This document shows positions 1 through 10,319 of a DNA stretch of 64,000 bases, piece after piece; position 1 is the first letter of the stretch; every line of letters begins with the position of its first letter. The stretch is from NCBI GenBank assembly GCA_963575745.1, contig CAUYUJ010014629.1, positions 1 through 64,000 of the forward strand, given 5' to 3'. The notes beneath the pieces are model-generated. The model was not told the origin of the DNA, made no database searches, and saw nothing but the letters and a program-made list of their open reading frames with translations. Source of the DNA: Prorocentrum cordatum. Lineage: Eukaryota > Sar > Dinophyceae > Prorocentrales > Prorocentraceae. The position numbers and the translations under genes were made by a program.

Positions 1-185
1 GAGGAGGAGGCGGAGGACGACGAGGAGGAGGAGCAGCAGGCCAGGAAGAGGCCCGGGCGGCGCAGCCCACGAGGGCGCCTGGTGCGGCAGTCCCTCTAGG
101 CACGGGAGCGGGCAGATGCCGGGCCTGTCGCGGTGCAGCTGCAGCTGGACCTCCGGGCCGGGATCCGGGCCGCGTGCAGTGCCCG

Positions 186-807
186 AGGAGGGAGGAGGAG
201 GAGGAGGAGGAGGAGGAGGAGGAGGAGGAGGAGGGAGGAGGAGGAGGAGGAGGAGGAGGAGGAGGAGGGAGGAGGCGGAGGAGGAGGAGGAGGAGGGAGG
301 AGGAAGGAGGAGGAGGAGGAGGAGGAGGAGGAGGAGGATGAGGAGGGCAGGGAAGAGGGAGGAGGAGAGGAGGAGAAGGAGGGGAAGGAAGAGGAGGAGG
401 GAGGAGGAGGAGGAGGAGGAGGAGGAGGAGGAGGAGGAGAGGAGGAGGAGTGAGGAGGAGGAGGAGGAGGAGGAGGAGGAGGAGGAGGAGGAGGAGGAGG
501 GAGGAGGGGAGGAGGAGGAGGAGGAGGGAGAAGAGGAGGAGGAGGCGGAGGAGGAGGAGGAGGAGGAGGGGAGGAGGAGGAGGGGAGGAGAGGAGAGGGA
601 GAGGGAGGAGAGGGAGGAGAGGGAGGAAGAGGAGGAGAGGGAGGAGAGGGAGGAGAGGGAAGAGAGGGAAGAGAAGGGAGAGAGGGAGGAAGAGGGAGGA
701 GAGGGAGGGAGGGAGGAGGAGGGAGGAGGGGAGGGGAGGAGGGAGGAGGGAGGAGGGAGGAGGGGAGGAGGAGGAGGAGAGGGAGGAGGAGGAGGAGGAG
801 GAGGAGG
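186..807. repeat. (GGA)n low-complexity tract
   Basis: About 620 bp of nearly pure GGA on the + strand, broken by single-base variants (GGGA, GCGG, GAGA). Open frames across it encode only Glu/Arg/Gly runs in several frames at once, which marks them as by-products. The strand asymmetry (all purine on +) makes it a candidate triplex or R-loop former; that is inference. Confidence 0.95.
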
Positions 808-1008
<201 letters not shown>

Positions 1009-1567
1009 GCGCCCCGCCGGGACAGCCGAAGGCCGCCGAGGCGGAGCAGTCGCCCAAGGCGCAGGCCGCCCGCCAGGGAGGGCGACGAGACGTGTGCACG
1101 GATGCTCCGCCGCTGGCCAGCGGCGGTGGACGTGCACAGTCGGCCCCGCCGGTGGCCTCCAGAGGGCCCCGAGATCGCCCACCCCACCATATCGCGAGGC
1201 GGGGATTTGTCCATGTCCACCGCCTGGGAACCGACGCCCTGGTGCCCCGGCAGGCTGTGGATATGGATATGTGTCGGCCCCCGGGGGCCGGAATATGTCC
1301 GTCTCCACCGCCTGCCGAGGCTCCGAGACTCGACCCTCCAGGCGGTGGTCGTGTATTGGAGGCCTGGAAATTAGCACCAACACCAACGCAGGGGGTTGCC
1401 TCCACAGGGGGAAGATGATCTTGGATTTCGGCGTTGGTGGTACTACTTCGGTCACCTTGGAAGCCAGAACATTACCACCATCACCGAGATCGGGATCTTC
1501 GTCCCTCGGTAGAGGCACACCGCCGATATTGGTGTTGGTGTCAACCTCTAGGCCTGCGATACAGCAC
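1009..1567. other. GC-rich unassigned segment with short internal repeats
   Basis: No recognisable gene. The block TCCACCGCCTG recurs near 1,214 and 1,303, and its complement-like form CCAGGCGGTGG is at about 1,339. Frames here are extensions of those in the microsatellite upstream. Confidence 0.5.
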
Positions 1568-1578
1568 AGTTGGGGCCG

Positions 1579-1696
1579 ATTTCGAAGCTTTTCGAGCGGG
1601 GTGCGGCCAACGAAAGCAGCGAAGGATGGGCCGAGGAGGCAAGGATGCAAGGGGACCCTTGGGAGTGTTGCCTATCCTGATTATGCGGGTTGACTG
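1579..1696 (+). mobile_element. TA-type MITE, 3' portion only
   Basis: The body TTTCGAAGCTTTTCGAGCGG and the 3' end ATGCGGGTTGACTG followed by TA match the complete copy at 19,259-19,431. The 5' terminal repeat is absent; unrelated sequence joins at about 1,578. Part of a five-locus family in this window. Confidence 0.7.
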
Positions 1697-1756
1697 TACA
1701 GTACATTCGGCCCGTATCATAAGGATGCGCGATGCAAAAACATGAGAACTGTTGGG

Positions 1757-1881
1757 GGTCCGCGCGGATTTCTTGGATCCGCGCTGGCCCCCTCTCCCTG
1801 GCGCGCTCCGCGCGCCAGAGGCGGCGCCGGAGGCGCCGCCAGAGGGGGCCCCGGCGCCGATCCAAGAGATCGGCGCGGACC
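1757..1881. mobile_element. 125 bp TIR element, family C copy 1
   Basis: Begins GGTCCGCGCGGATTTCTTGG and ends in an imperfect inverted copy (CCAAGAGATCGGCGCGGACC). The interior carries further GGCGCC-type palindromes. Similar elements lie at 19,968-20,060 and 29,187-29,309. No transposase is visible. The family is defined only by shared ends and size. Confidence 0.7.
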
Positions 1882-1921
1882 GCCGACCTTTAACGTTTGT
1901 TCCGATGTTCGTCTTCGCCTA

Positions 1922-2318
1922 CAGTCAGCCCGTATCAGAAGGATGCGCGATGAGGCTGCAAGGGCCTCAGATGCCCATGTCTTGAGCAGGGACCGACCGT
2001 CCCGGCATTCCTATAGGCCTACCACGAAATTGTCTTAGAAACCCAAAATGTATTAAGAACAAAACAACTTTCTTAGAACATGAAACTGATATGTTCAAAC
2101 AAGACAGTCCCAGCCAGAAATGTTCTAAGAACATATCGTGCAGACTAGAACATTGTTTGGTAGGCCTATAGGCACGCCAGGAAGCTTCGCCACTGCTTGA
2201 ATGTCGAAGCTGTTCGAGCGGGGCGCGGCCAACCAAAGTGACCAAGGATGGACCGAGGAGGCAAGGATGAAAGGGTACCCTTGGGAAGGTTGCCCATCCT
2301 AACTGTGCGGGCTGACTG
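1922..2318 (+). mobile_element. TA-type MITE interrupted by a nested AT-rich element
   Basis: Starts CAGTCAGCCCGTATCAGAAG, preceded by TA, and ends GTGCGGGCTGACTG, an inverted match over more than 20 bp. CAGT-type termini with TA targets are characteristic of Tc1/mariner elements. The body matches the 173 bp copy at 19,259, but this copy is 397 bp because of an insertion at 2,010-2,172. The 3' flank is CA rather than TA, so the target duplication is imperfect. Confidence 0.7.
2010..2172. mobile_element. Nested AT-rich inverted-repeat element
   Basis: Perfect 15 bp terminal inverted repeats CCTATAGGCCTACCA and TGGTAGGCCTATAGG bound an AT-rich 163 bp segment containing repeated TTCTTAGAACA-like and GTTCTAAGAACA-like motifs. 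It sits inside the TA-type MITE, so it inserted later. Composition differs sharply from the GC-rich surroundings. Confidence 0.7.
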
Positions 2319-2325
2319 CAGGAGC

Positions 2326-2477
2326 TCGACCACAAGAGACCTTCCACAAGGAGCCCAACCCTGCGACCCCAGGACGTCCATCGACTTTTGCTGCGGGAGC
2401 GTCGCGCTTCCCCTCGCCGAACCATCGAAGCCCAAGACACCCGGAGCACCCTGGAGGCAAGCAGGGTGTTTCTTGGC
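2326..2477. repeat. About 155 bp dispersed repeat D, copy 1
   Basis: Aligns by eye with 16,068-16,222: shared blocks include ACCTTCCAC, CCCAACCCTG, GCACCCTGGAGGCAA and AGGGTGTTTCTTGGCA. The + frame stays open in both copies and gives a similar short peptide ending TLEA(S/T)RVFLG. Two copies are too few to argue for coding. Confidence 0.65.
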
Positions 2478-2628
2478 AGGAGGAGGAGGAGGAGGAGGAG
2501 GAGGAGGAGGAGGAGGAGGAGGAGGAAAGAGGAGGAGGAGGAGGAGGAGGAGGAGGAAAGAGGAGGAGGAGGAGGAGGGGGAGGAGGAGGAGGGGGAGGG
2601 GGAGGAGGAGGAGGAGGAGGGAGGAGGT
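2478..2628. repeat. (GGA)n tract
   Basis: GGA triplets with AAGAGG and GGGGGA interruptions, directly following dispersed repeat D. Confidence 0.95.
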
Positions 2629-2716
2629 TGGCATGGGCCTCCGCTGCAGAGCCCGTCGCTCTGGCAGCGTGGACCTGGGCCTCCGGCGGCGCGCTGCTCG
2701 AGCCGGGCGCCGTCTG

Positions 2717-2957
2717 GGAGGGACGTGCTCGTATTATGTCGGGCCTGTCCCCCTCCAGGGGGATTTTCGACGAAAAATGAAAAATACCACCAAAATACAC
2801 CAAAGGGGGATTTTCGACGAAAAATACCCTCCAGGGGGATTTTCTACGAAAAATACCCTCCAGGGGCTCGGCGAAAAATACCCTCCAGGGGGATTTTCGA
2901 CGAAAACTGATTCTCAAAAAATAATCCCCAGACTATTTTTGGAGGGACATGCTCGTA
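2717..2957. repeat. 29 bp minisatellite between 17 bp direct repeats
   Basis: About five copies of a 29 bp unit (core GGGGGATTTTCGACGAAAAA) occupy 2,750-2,910. GGAGGGACRTGCTCGTA occurs at both 2,717-2,733 and 2,941-2,957, bracketing the array. The flanks look like a duplicated target or an ancient unit boundary. Confidence 0.75.
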
Positions 2958-3129
2958 CGGTGAAGAGGTAGTAAGGACGCGTGGTAAGGACGCGAGACCC
3001 TTGGAGGCCGAAGTTGAGGCATTCTGGGCGGCAGGCGGCCAAACCCCCAGGGAACCTGAGGAACTGGCCTGCGAAAACCGCTAGGAACGGGCCGCAGAGG
3101 CTGAGGCAGGCAAGGACCCAAGGGTACCT

Positions 3130-3167
3130 TTGAAAAAGTCGTTCGTCCTTACTATGCGCGTTGACTG
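3130..3167 (+). mobile_element. TA-type MITE, decayed 3' end
   Basis: CCTTACTATGCGCGTTGACTG followed by TA matches the 3' terminus of the 19,259 copy. Sequence upstream (about 2,990-3,130) is only weakly similar, so the element is badly decayed or truncated. Confidence 0.5.
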
Positions 3168-3629
3168 TACGACGCATCCTCCTCCGGAGGCGCACGTCCG
3201 ACCATCTCACGCAGTACACGTGAGCGTTTTCTCACTCGGCGTGTCCGCACTGAGCGAAGAGGGGGGGGGGAGAGGGGGGGGGGCATGGCTCTTGACCTCT
3301 GCTCCGTGCGACGGCTTGCGCCAGCGAAGCAGCCGCACCTGCTCGAAACGGGCGCCCCAAAACCAGCCAAGATCTGCTCCATGGGAGGGGGGGGGGAGGG
3401 GGGGTACGATTGCCCGCCCCCGATCGGCAAAACAAGGGGTCAACAAAACGATCGCCAACCGTGCTGCCGCAGATCGTTGCCCGAACGGCGTGGCCAGAGA
3501 GCGCCCGCCGCGGAGCACGCATATGTACGGTTGAGACTTCCGAGAGTGCGCGCGCCCCCCCTTTTGGCGGCGACGCGCACACGGCATCAACACGTCTGGG
3601 GGATGGCGCCAGAACCGGACCGCCGACAA
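3168..3629. other. GC-rich segment with G-runs, no gene seen
   Basis: Contains G-runs at about 3,260-3,290 and 3,385-3,402 and no convincing coding signal. Open frames overlap on both strands and have no recognisable domain. Confidence 0.5.
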
Positions 3630-3741
3630 CTCCCTCCTCCCCCCTCCCTCTCCTCCTCCTCCTCCTCCCTCATCCCCTATCCTCCTCCGCCTTCCTCCTC
3701 CTCCTCCTCCTCCTCCTCCTCCTCCTCCTCCTCCTCCTCCC
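3630..3741. repeat. (CCT)n tract
   Basis: CCT/TCC triplets on the + strand with a short non-repetitive break near 3,675. Confidence 0.95.
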
Positions 3742-3837
3742 TTTTCCCTTTTTCCCCTCCTCCCTCCACAATTACACAATATGAAAATACTCTCCCACTT
3801 CCCCTGATGGCGTCCGGAAGATATTCGGCCCCCCCCC

Positions 3838-4500
3838 GCGTACTGTTTTTTACACACAGGATTCCCCGGAGTTGGGTTTTCGCTTGTTTTTTCTAAAATA
3901 CTGCTCTCGCTGAGGCGCCGGCCTCATTTCTGCTCCCGAATCGTTCCGAATCGTGCTCCCGCTCCAGCGTGGGCCTCATTTTCGGATCGGTGTTTGGCCT
4001 CCGTCGTTGAGGATGGCGTTCTCGCCCCTAGAGCGGGCCGCACTCTCGCGCGCCATCCCGCCCGCACCACCGCCACCCTTTTTTTTCGCCGCACCCAACA
4101 CCACACCACCACCACCACCAAACACCCACCACCAAGCAGGCCAAGCAACCAGCACCAGCAGCACCAGCCCAGTAGCACCAGCAGGCCCCAGCACCAAGCA
4201 ACCAGCAACACCAGCACCAAGCAGCAACAGCAAACCCACCACCACCACCACCACCACCAGCACAACCAGCACCAGCACCAGCACAACCAGCACCAGCACC
4301 AGCACCAGCACCAGCACCAGCACCAGCACCAGCACCAGCACCAGCACCAGCACCAGCACCAGCACCAGCACCAGCACAACCACGCACACACGCACGCACG
4401 CACGCACGCACGTGCACCACCACCCACTACGCACGCGCGCGCGGAGCCACAGGTCCGCTACGACACGCGTCCGCGGATAGAGAAAATCAGCGCCATGGTA
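3838..4500 (+). repeat. Segmental duplication F, copy 1
   Basis: Starts with GTACTGTTTTTTACACACA and shares blocks GGCCTCATTTT.GGATCGG and ATGGCG.TCTCGCCCC with 5,149-5,640. Both copies end near GGTCCGCT..GAC.CGCGTCCGCGGA. The middle has been replaced by different simple repeats: CACCAG here, CCT in the other copy. A short + frame in the unique part is similar between copies, but nucleotide identity alone explains that. Confidence 0.75.
4094..4412. repeat. (CAC)/(CACCAG)n tract ending in (CACG)n
   Basis: CAC/AAC triplets pass into a near-perfect CACCAG hexamer block (about 4,260-4,377) and then a CACG block to 4,412. Reading frames give His/Gln/Thr runs, open in three frames. Confidence 0.95.
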
Positions 4501-4554
4501 AGGGATGGGAGGGAGGGGTAGGACGTCAGATATGACGCGAGCGCACCTAGCTTG

Positions 4555-4632
4555 TCCCCCTCCCCCTCCCCCTCCTCCTCCTCCTCCTCCTCCTCCTCCT
4601 CCTCCTCCTCCTCCTCCTCCTCCTCCTCCCTC
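4555..4632. repeat. (CCT)n tract
   Basis: Near-pure CCT on the + strand. Confidence 0.95.
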
Positions 4633-4842
4633 TCCTGAGCCTGGCCCCCCTGACGTTGCCCCCCCAGGAGCGCCGAGATCCCGATCTCGATGATTATTTC
4701 TCCTCCAGGGATCCCTGGAACGCCGAGATCGAGATTTCGACGTGTGCCAGCTGCTCTCCTCCCCTGTCGTCTCTCTCAATCCACTTCCCTCCTGACTGTC
4801 CTCGATCCTCCTTCTCTCGTCTTCTCTATCTGTGTTTCTCCT

Positions 4843-5035
4843 CTCCCGCTCCTCCTCCTCCTCCTCCTCCTCCTGCTCCTCGTGCTTCTCCTCCTGCTCC
4901 TGCTCTTGCTCCTCTTGCTCTTCCTCCTCATTTTTTTAGGCAGGCTATTGCGCGACGAATCGCGCCTCCTCCTCCTCTTCTTCCTCCTCCTCCTCCTCCT
5001 CCTCCTCCTACTCCACCTCCTCCTCTCTCGTTTGC
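4843..5035. repeat. Interrupted (CCT)n tract
   Basis: Two CCT blocks separated by a short non-repetitive segment around 4,930-4,965. Confidence 0.9.
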
Positions 5036-5148
5036 CTCATCTCTCCTTCTGTCCTTGTTCCTTGTTCTTCCTCTCTACACTTACACATTCCACATACTAC
5101 ACTCATCTCCCCCCTGACTCTGTCCAGAATGTGCTCACCCATCTCCGG

Positions 5149-5640
5149 GTACTGTTTTTTACACACAAGATGAATTACAACACATGGTCTTTCCTATGGT
5201 CGTCTCGTCGAATCGGAGCGTTGTCCGTGTCTCGAAATGGTGTTGCCGCTGCAGCGCTGGCCTCATTTTAGGATCGGCGCTGTGGCCCCGTCGTTTAGTA
5301 TGGCGCTCTCGCCCCACCGCGGGCAACTGTTCTGGATCCGAATGTGTTTCCTCATCGTTGTCGCCCCACTCCTTGCCCTTCCTCCGCCTTCCCCGCTCCA
5401 GTTCCTGCTGCTGCTGTTCGACCTCGTCCTACTCCTTCCTCATCCTCCTACTGTTCCTCCTGCTCCTCCGCTACCTCCTCCTCCTCCTCCTCTTCTCCTC
5501 CTCCTCCTCCTCCTCCTCCCCTTCTCCTGTGTACGCAGCTCCCCCGTTGCCGCTTGCGCATCACACGACGGGGTCTTCTTGGGATCTCTATAGGTCCGCT
5601 GTGCGACGCGTCCGCGGACGGAGGAAAACGTCCCGTGACA
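5149..5640 (+). repeat. Segmental duplication F, copy 2
   Basis: Paralogue of 3,838-4,500. Conserved start GTACTGTTTTTTACACACA, conserved middle and conserved CGTCCGCGGA end, with an internal CCT tract (about 5,440-5,520) in place of the CACCAG tract. Confidence 0.75.
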
Positions 5641-6772
5641 CCGATGGTGTAGCTTTCGTGCCGAACCTGCGGTTCTCCCGATGAAACGGCCATCGTGGAC
5701 AATAGTGTATGGGGCCATTTGGGACCGTATGGTCGTGGATGCCAAGACAATGGACACTCTAACAATCCTATCATCGAATTAAAGATGTGTTTAACATGTG
5801 TAAACCATGTTCTAAAACTGTTTCAAACATGCTTTAAACTTGAAAACACAGATTCGAAACATCTTTCAGACACCTGGAAATCATTTGGCAACATGCTTCC
5901 TCTCCATTAATCGACTTCCACAACAGTATGTGATCATCTGCCTGTGACTAATTACCACCTCGCACCGCCACATTCGACCGTCTTGGCTCACACGTTTCCG
6001 AACGCTTGTAACATGTTGGTCCTCCGATGTGGACAGTCTTGGCCCGTCTCGGACCACCATCTTAGACCATCTTGAGCCATCGCTGGCCATATTGGGCCGT
6101 CCTGGACGGACATCTTGGACCGTCTCTGAGCATTTTGGCGGACGCCGTAGGGAGATGAGTGCGGCGGCGGAGACGAAAACAAAGGCGGGAGACAAGCAGA
6201 AGGACCGTGACGATCGAGTACGAAAGGGACGACGAGTGCGACAACGTCGAGGAGGTGGAAGGGAAGGGGGAGGGAGGGAATGAGGGGAATGGGGGTAAGG
6301 CGCGAGGAGGATAGCAACGACGAGGTCGAGGAGGACGAGAGGAAGAGGACGGGAAGAGGCAGGCGGAAGAAGGAACGCGAGGAGGAGAGGCAGAATGAGG
6401 AGGAGGAGGAGGAGGAGGACGAGGATGAGCAGGCGGGGAGGATGACTATAACGACGACCATGATACTGGTATAGCATTACATGACATGACATCGGTACTT
6501 GAGGAACATAGTCTTCAGCACCTTGGCAGGTCAGAACGCCTTGCTACGACGACCATGGACGAGGAGAAGGAGAGACAGAGGAGAGGAGGAGCAGGAGAAG
6601 GCGGAACGCGAGCAGGCGAGGGAGGAGGAGGAAGAGGAGGAGGGTTCGAGCAGGAGCAGCAGCATGAGCAGCAGCAAGTGGACCAGGAGGGGCACGAGGA
6701 GCCCGGGAAACGAGGAGGAATGGAGAGAGGAGCGCCTGGCAAAAACAAAAACATCCTCAAATCCTGGATCCT
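5641..6772. other. Mixed-composition segment, no gene recognised
   Basis: 5,780-5,900 is AT-richer with degenerate repeats of an AAACATG-type motif. 6,020-6,130 has degenerate GTCTTGGCCCGTCT-type units also found at 9.6, 30.6, 34 and 45 kb. 6,200-6,480 and 6,560-6,720 are purine-rich. No domain or credible start was found. Confidence 0.5.
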
Positions 6773-6985
6773 CCGTCTCCTCCTCCTCCTCCTCCTCCTC
6801 CTCCCTCCTCCTCCTCCCTCCTCCCCTCCTTCCCTCTCACTCCTCCCTCCTCCCTCCTCCCTCCTCCTCCTCCTCCTCTCCTCCTCCTCCTCCCTCCCTC
6901 CCTCCTCCCTCCTCCCTCCTCCCTCCTCCCTCCTCCCTCCTCCCTCCTCCTCCTCCCTCCTCCCTCCTCCCTCCTCCCTCCCCCC
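6773..6985. repeat. (CCT)/(CCTCCCT)n tract
   Basis: CCT triplets with many CCCT variants. Confidence 0.95.
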
Positions 6986-7145
6986 CCCACCACCTGCGGC
7001 GGCAAAGGCTCAGGAGGGGAGCGCGCTGCCCGGCACCCGCCGAGATCTGATCCTTCCCGCCCGCGGCCCCCAGAGGCCCCCACCCGCGCCCCGGGGGCAG
7101 TGCTCGTCCCGGCTCCGCTTCCAGTGGTCCCCGCGCCCGACCTGA

Positions 7146-7200
7146 ACGGTGTTTGGGCGAGTTCGTGGGCCGTTTGCGTTTCGACTTCGCTTCGCAGCAG
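7146..7200 (+). repeat. Dispersed repeat E, plus copy
   Basis: AACGGTGTTTGGGCGAGTTC and GTGGGCCGTTTGCGTTTCGA match the complement of about 28,055-28,110. It is a short dispersed repeat of unknown class. Confidence 0.55.
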
Positions 7201-7660
7201 AAGCGGGAAGAAGACAAAGCGGGTGAACACGCGAACATGACGAAAATTAGCAAAACACTGTTTAGGTCGATTCCTGGATGGTCCCGGGGCCCGAAAACGG
7301 CCCCCAAAGGCCGAATCTGGAGCGGATTGCGGTCGAGGCAAGGCTCCTGAGATCCGACGTTGCGAAGCGAAATGCACCATCGCGACAAATCACGGCCAGA
7401 GACCTAGACCCCTTCTTTCTGCAGCATTTTCTGAGCCAAATCAGTACGTAATGCTCCCGAGGCCCGGAACCGCGCGCAAATGCCGCAAGTGTGAGAATGC
7501 GACATGTCTCAAACGCTAGGTGCAGTTCAGCAGCGCTATCGTCCTTGGCGGACTCAAGCTGACCCCCCCGAACAGGCTGCGCAACGGGAGGCAGAGACTC
7601 TGGCGAGAAAATTCCCTACGACTCGGCAGCTGCATGGCAACGGGCGTTTCTGCACACACA
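7201..7660. other. Unassigned segment, nothing recognised
   Basis: Apparently non-repetitive sequence with no domain, RNA gene or inverted-repeat ends that I could identify. Confidence 0.4.
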
Positions 7661-7763
7661 TTTATACACATATATATATATATATATATATACATACAAA
7701 CATACATGCATATGATCAGATGTATGTATATAGTTGTGCGCATACACACACATATATATACAC

Positions 7764-7846
<83 letters not shown>

Positions 7847-7988
7847 TACATACATACATACATACATACATACATACATACATACATACATACACACATA
7901 CATACAACCAAACATACATACATACACACATACATACATACCTACATACATATATACATGCATGCATACATACATACATACATACATT
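7661..7988. repeat. (TA)n/(TACA)n/(CATA)n microsatellite
   Basis: TATA, ACATATAC hexamer and ACAT tetramer blocks in sequence. Tyr/Ile/His frames across it are artefacts. Confidence 0.95.
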
Positions 7989-8132
7989 CGGTTAACGATG
8001 GTTGTGTATATGAACGTGCATACATACATGCATAAACGTGTCTTGACCGAACTAGGAAATTATCCTGGCGAAAGACCCAACCATACGCAAGTGTGAGAAC
8101 CGCAAAGCAGGTGGGACGAAGCAAGGGGACTT

Positions 8133-8425
8133 TCCTATGGGGCCACGAACCATGTGAGGGGGTGCGCCAAAATGGGGCGGGGCCGCCATGCGAACCCTGC
8201 CACTGGGGCCTTCGGTGGAGCTCCCTATGGGGCCACGAACCGTGTGAAGGGCGCGCCAAAATGGGGCGGGGCCGCCATGCGAACCCTGCCACTGGGGCCT
8301 TCGGTGGAGCTCCCTATGGGGCCACGAACCGTGTGAGGGGTGCGCCAAAATGGCGCGGGGCCGCCATGCGAACCCTGCCACTGGGGCCTTCGGTGGAGCT
8401 CCCTGTGGGGCCACGAAACGCTGTA
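8133..8425 (+). repeat. 89 bp satellite array, about 3.3 units
   Basis: The CCCTATGG block recurs at 8,140, 8,230, 8,319 and 8,408. The unit contains GGGGCCACGAACCGTGTGAG and GCCACTGGGGCCTTCGGTGG. Same family as 10,560-11,520, and shares its first half with the 64 bp array at 56.4 kb. Confidence 0.95.
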
Positions 8426-8459
8426 CTGGGTGGGTGAAACGCAGGGAGGAGGGAGGAAG

Positions 8460-8590
8460 AAGAAGAGGAGGAGGAGCAGAGGAGGAGGAGGAGGAGGAGG
8501 AGGAGGAGGAGGAGGAGGAGGAGGAGGGGGAGGGGGGAAGGAAGGAAGGAAGGAAGGAAGGAAGGAAGGAAGGAAGGAAGGAAGGAGGAA
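8460..8590. repeat. (GGA)n then (GGAA)n tracts
   Basis: GGA triplets to about 8,535, then a clean GGAA tetramer run to about 8,588. Confidence 0.95.
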
Positions 8591-8848
8591 CGCGGGGCAC
8601 CGTCTCTTCAAAACGAGGACCCAGCACCACAGGATGGTTGGGAAAAACGAATCTCGGGGCAGGCAGGCGGGGGCAAGCCTGCTCAGGGCTGGCGGCCGCA
8701 GAGACGCCCGCGTGGAAGTCGGGGTCCTCCAGCACCTGCCCGGGGGCCCCGCTGCTCGGGGCGGAGGCGCCCGAGGCCCCAGCGAACCTAATTACACGGC
8801 CCGTGCCGAGCCGCTGCCGCTGCTGCTTTGGGCGACCCAGAAGCTCCC

Positions 8849-8970
8849 CGTCGCTCGGACGTCCTTTCCCTGTGTTTTTCGTCGGTTAGGTGCGTGTTTT
8901 TTCTTCGCAGGATGATCCAGGATGCTCTTGAATAGTCCCCGCCGAGAAAAAGTGCACACGTCCGAGAGAT
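8849..8970. mobile_element. 121 bp TIR element, family A copy 1
   Basis: Diverged copy: GTCGCTCGGACGT at the left end, CACACGTCCGAGAGAT at the right. The interior retains GTTTTT, ATGATCCAGGATGCTC and GCCGAGAAAAAGTGCAC, as in the other five copies. Confidence 0.75.
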
Positions 8971-9029
8971 ACCAAGAGAGGGGGTCCAATCGAAAGGGGG
9001 TGGTGCAATAGGCTTGGGGCAACTGTATC

Positions 9030-9110
9030 GCACATGTATTGCGCAGGAGAATTGCATTGTATTGTATTGCAGGTCACATGCATTGCGCGCAAAAGTCCAG
9101 CAATACACTT
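9030..9110. repeat. TTGTA/ATTGC short-repeat patch with small hairpin
   Basis: ATTGTATTGTATTGC and ATTGCGC motifs repeat several times. Just beyond the patch, CAATACACT (9,101-9,109) pairs with AGTGTATTG (9,120-9,128) across a short loop. It lies at the apparent 3' edge of the protein-like fragment on the minus strand. Confidence 0.5.
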
Positions 9111-9358
9111 GAACCCCCGAGTGTATTGCACGCCCCAGATGTACGCAGTTTCCTTGAATTCGACCACGACGTGCAGCTTACCCGCGCCGTCGTCCGTTTC
9201 CTCGAAGACGACGGGGGCAGTGTGAAAGGCTCACTCTGCAAGGGAGCAGGGTCTTCTTTCCTAAGACGCTGCTGCATAAAGTGGACGTCGGCGTGGCTGC
9301 GCTCAAGCGAGCCGAGGACCGATGCAACACCGATGAGTCCCGTGTAGATATGCATCAT
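9105..9358 (-). pseudogene. Protein-like fragment, secreted-type N terminus, one frameshift
   Basis: On the minus strand, two adjacent ATG codons (first at 9,358-9,356) open a frame with a hydrophobic stretch (IYTGLIGVASVLG) that resembles a signal peptide or membrane anchor. A polar, Glu/Lys/Asp-rich segment follows. At the C-run (G-run 9,213-9,217 on +) the convincing frame shifts by one base and continues with balanced composition through HVVVEFKETAYIWGV. A single missing base in the run, real or sequencing error, explains the break. It could instead be an exon; the 3' boundary is not resolved. I recognise no family. Confidence is in it being coding-derived, not in any function. Confidence 0.45.
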
Positions 9359-9639
9359 GATGTGTTTCGTAATACTTGCACGAAAAATGTATGCGTGATG
9401 CGTGCACCCGCGGAAATGATGGGTCAGTTTTGAGACCACTACGGAAGAGAGCTCTTGGGGTGACGCAGTCGAAACCGAACGTTGTCGGAGGTTTGGGAGG
9501 GGGGCAATGTTCACTGTGCGGCGCTTGTTGGAGCCGCGTGGACGCCCTGAATCCCGAAATTGCGGTATCCCTGGAACGCTTGAAGAAAGCAATGCAAACG
9601 AAACTTGGGCCGTGGTGGAACCTCTTGGACGCATGCCGT

Positions 9640-9900
9640 GGGGTCCGTCTCAAGGGTCTCTTGGGCGTGGAGCCGTCTGTGGGGTCCCTGGAAACCGTCT
9701 TGGGACCGCATTTGGCCCATCTGCGGATCTTCTTGGACCGTACTGGGCCAGGCTGAGGGTTCTCTTGGGCACTTCTTCGGGCAGCCCTGTTCGAGCCGTC
9801 CACAGGCCCTCTTGGCCCGTCTGGGGGCCCTCTTGCTGCCCTGCCGGGGCGTTTGGAGGGCCTCTCGGGCCAAATCGGCGCCGGCTCGGACCGTGTCCCG
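9640..9900 (+). repeat. Degenerate GTCTTGGGGCCCTCTTGG-type minisatellite
   Basis: Irregular 15-20 bp units built on TCTTGG and GGGCC. The same style recurs at 30,560-31,270, 33,890-34,150 and, complemented, at 45,040-45,300. Open frames across it look protein-like but follow the repeat. Confidence 0.55.
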
Positions 9901-9959
9901 AGCTCTGAGAGAACGCGTTTCACGGGCGCTTGCCTTGGGAACACTCGGCGGCGCGTTTC

Positions 9960-10255
9960 GAACCGGGGGCCCCCCAGGGTGGGCCCCCCCCCGGGGTGGG
10001 CCCCCCCCCCAACACTCGGCGTCGTCGATCAAAACCAAGGGGACTCCACTCCCCCCCCCCTCCCGAACCCCTCCCCCTCCTCCCAAGGGGAGGGGGTTTG
10101 ACCCCCCCCGGCACCGACGCCGGCGGCCGCCAGCAGCGCCGACGGCGGGGACGCAGCGACGATGACCAGAGGCAGCCCAAAGGGGGGGTGGGGGGGGTTC
10201 AAACCTCCCCCCCCCTGGCGCTGAGGGGGGGGTTCAACTCCCCCCACCCTTGGCG
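9960..10255. other. Alternating C-runs and G-runs
   Basis: At least eight homopolymer runs of 6-10 C or G (for example near 9,968, 10,005, 10,050, 10,187, 10,215). Potential G-quadruplex or i-motif sequence and a risk zone for base-calling error. No gene seen. Confidence 0.7.
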
Positions 10256-10319
10256 CGGGCGCCGGCGCTGGCGGCGGCCAGCAGCGCCGGCGCTGGCGCT
10301 GGCGACGGCGGGGACGCAG

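Larger units (their letters stand above)
8056..8645 (+). mobile_element. Composite repeat element G, copy 1
   Basis: Left flank AAATTATCCTGGCGAAAGAC and right flank GTCTCTTCAAAACGAGGACC both recur around the array at 10,498-11,640. The left end has CCCAACCAT and the right end its complement ATGGTTGGG, so the unit has short inverted ends. Inside, in order: 3.3 units of an 89 bp satellite, a GGA tract and a GGAA tract. It may be a non-autonomous transposon carrying satellite arrays; no protein gene is inside. Confidence 0.65.
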
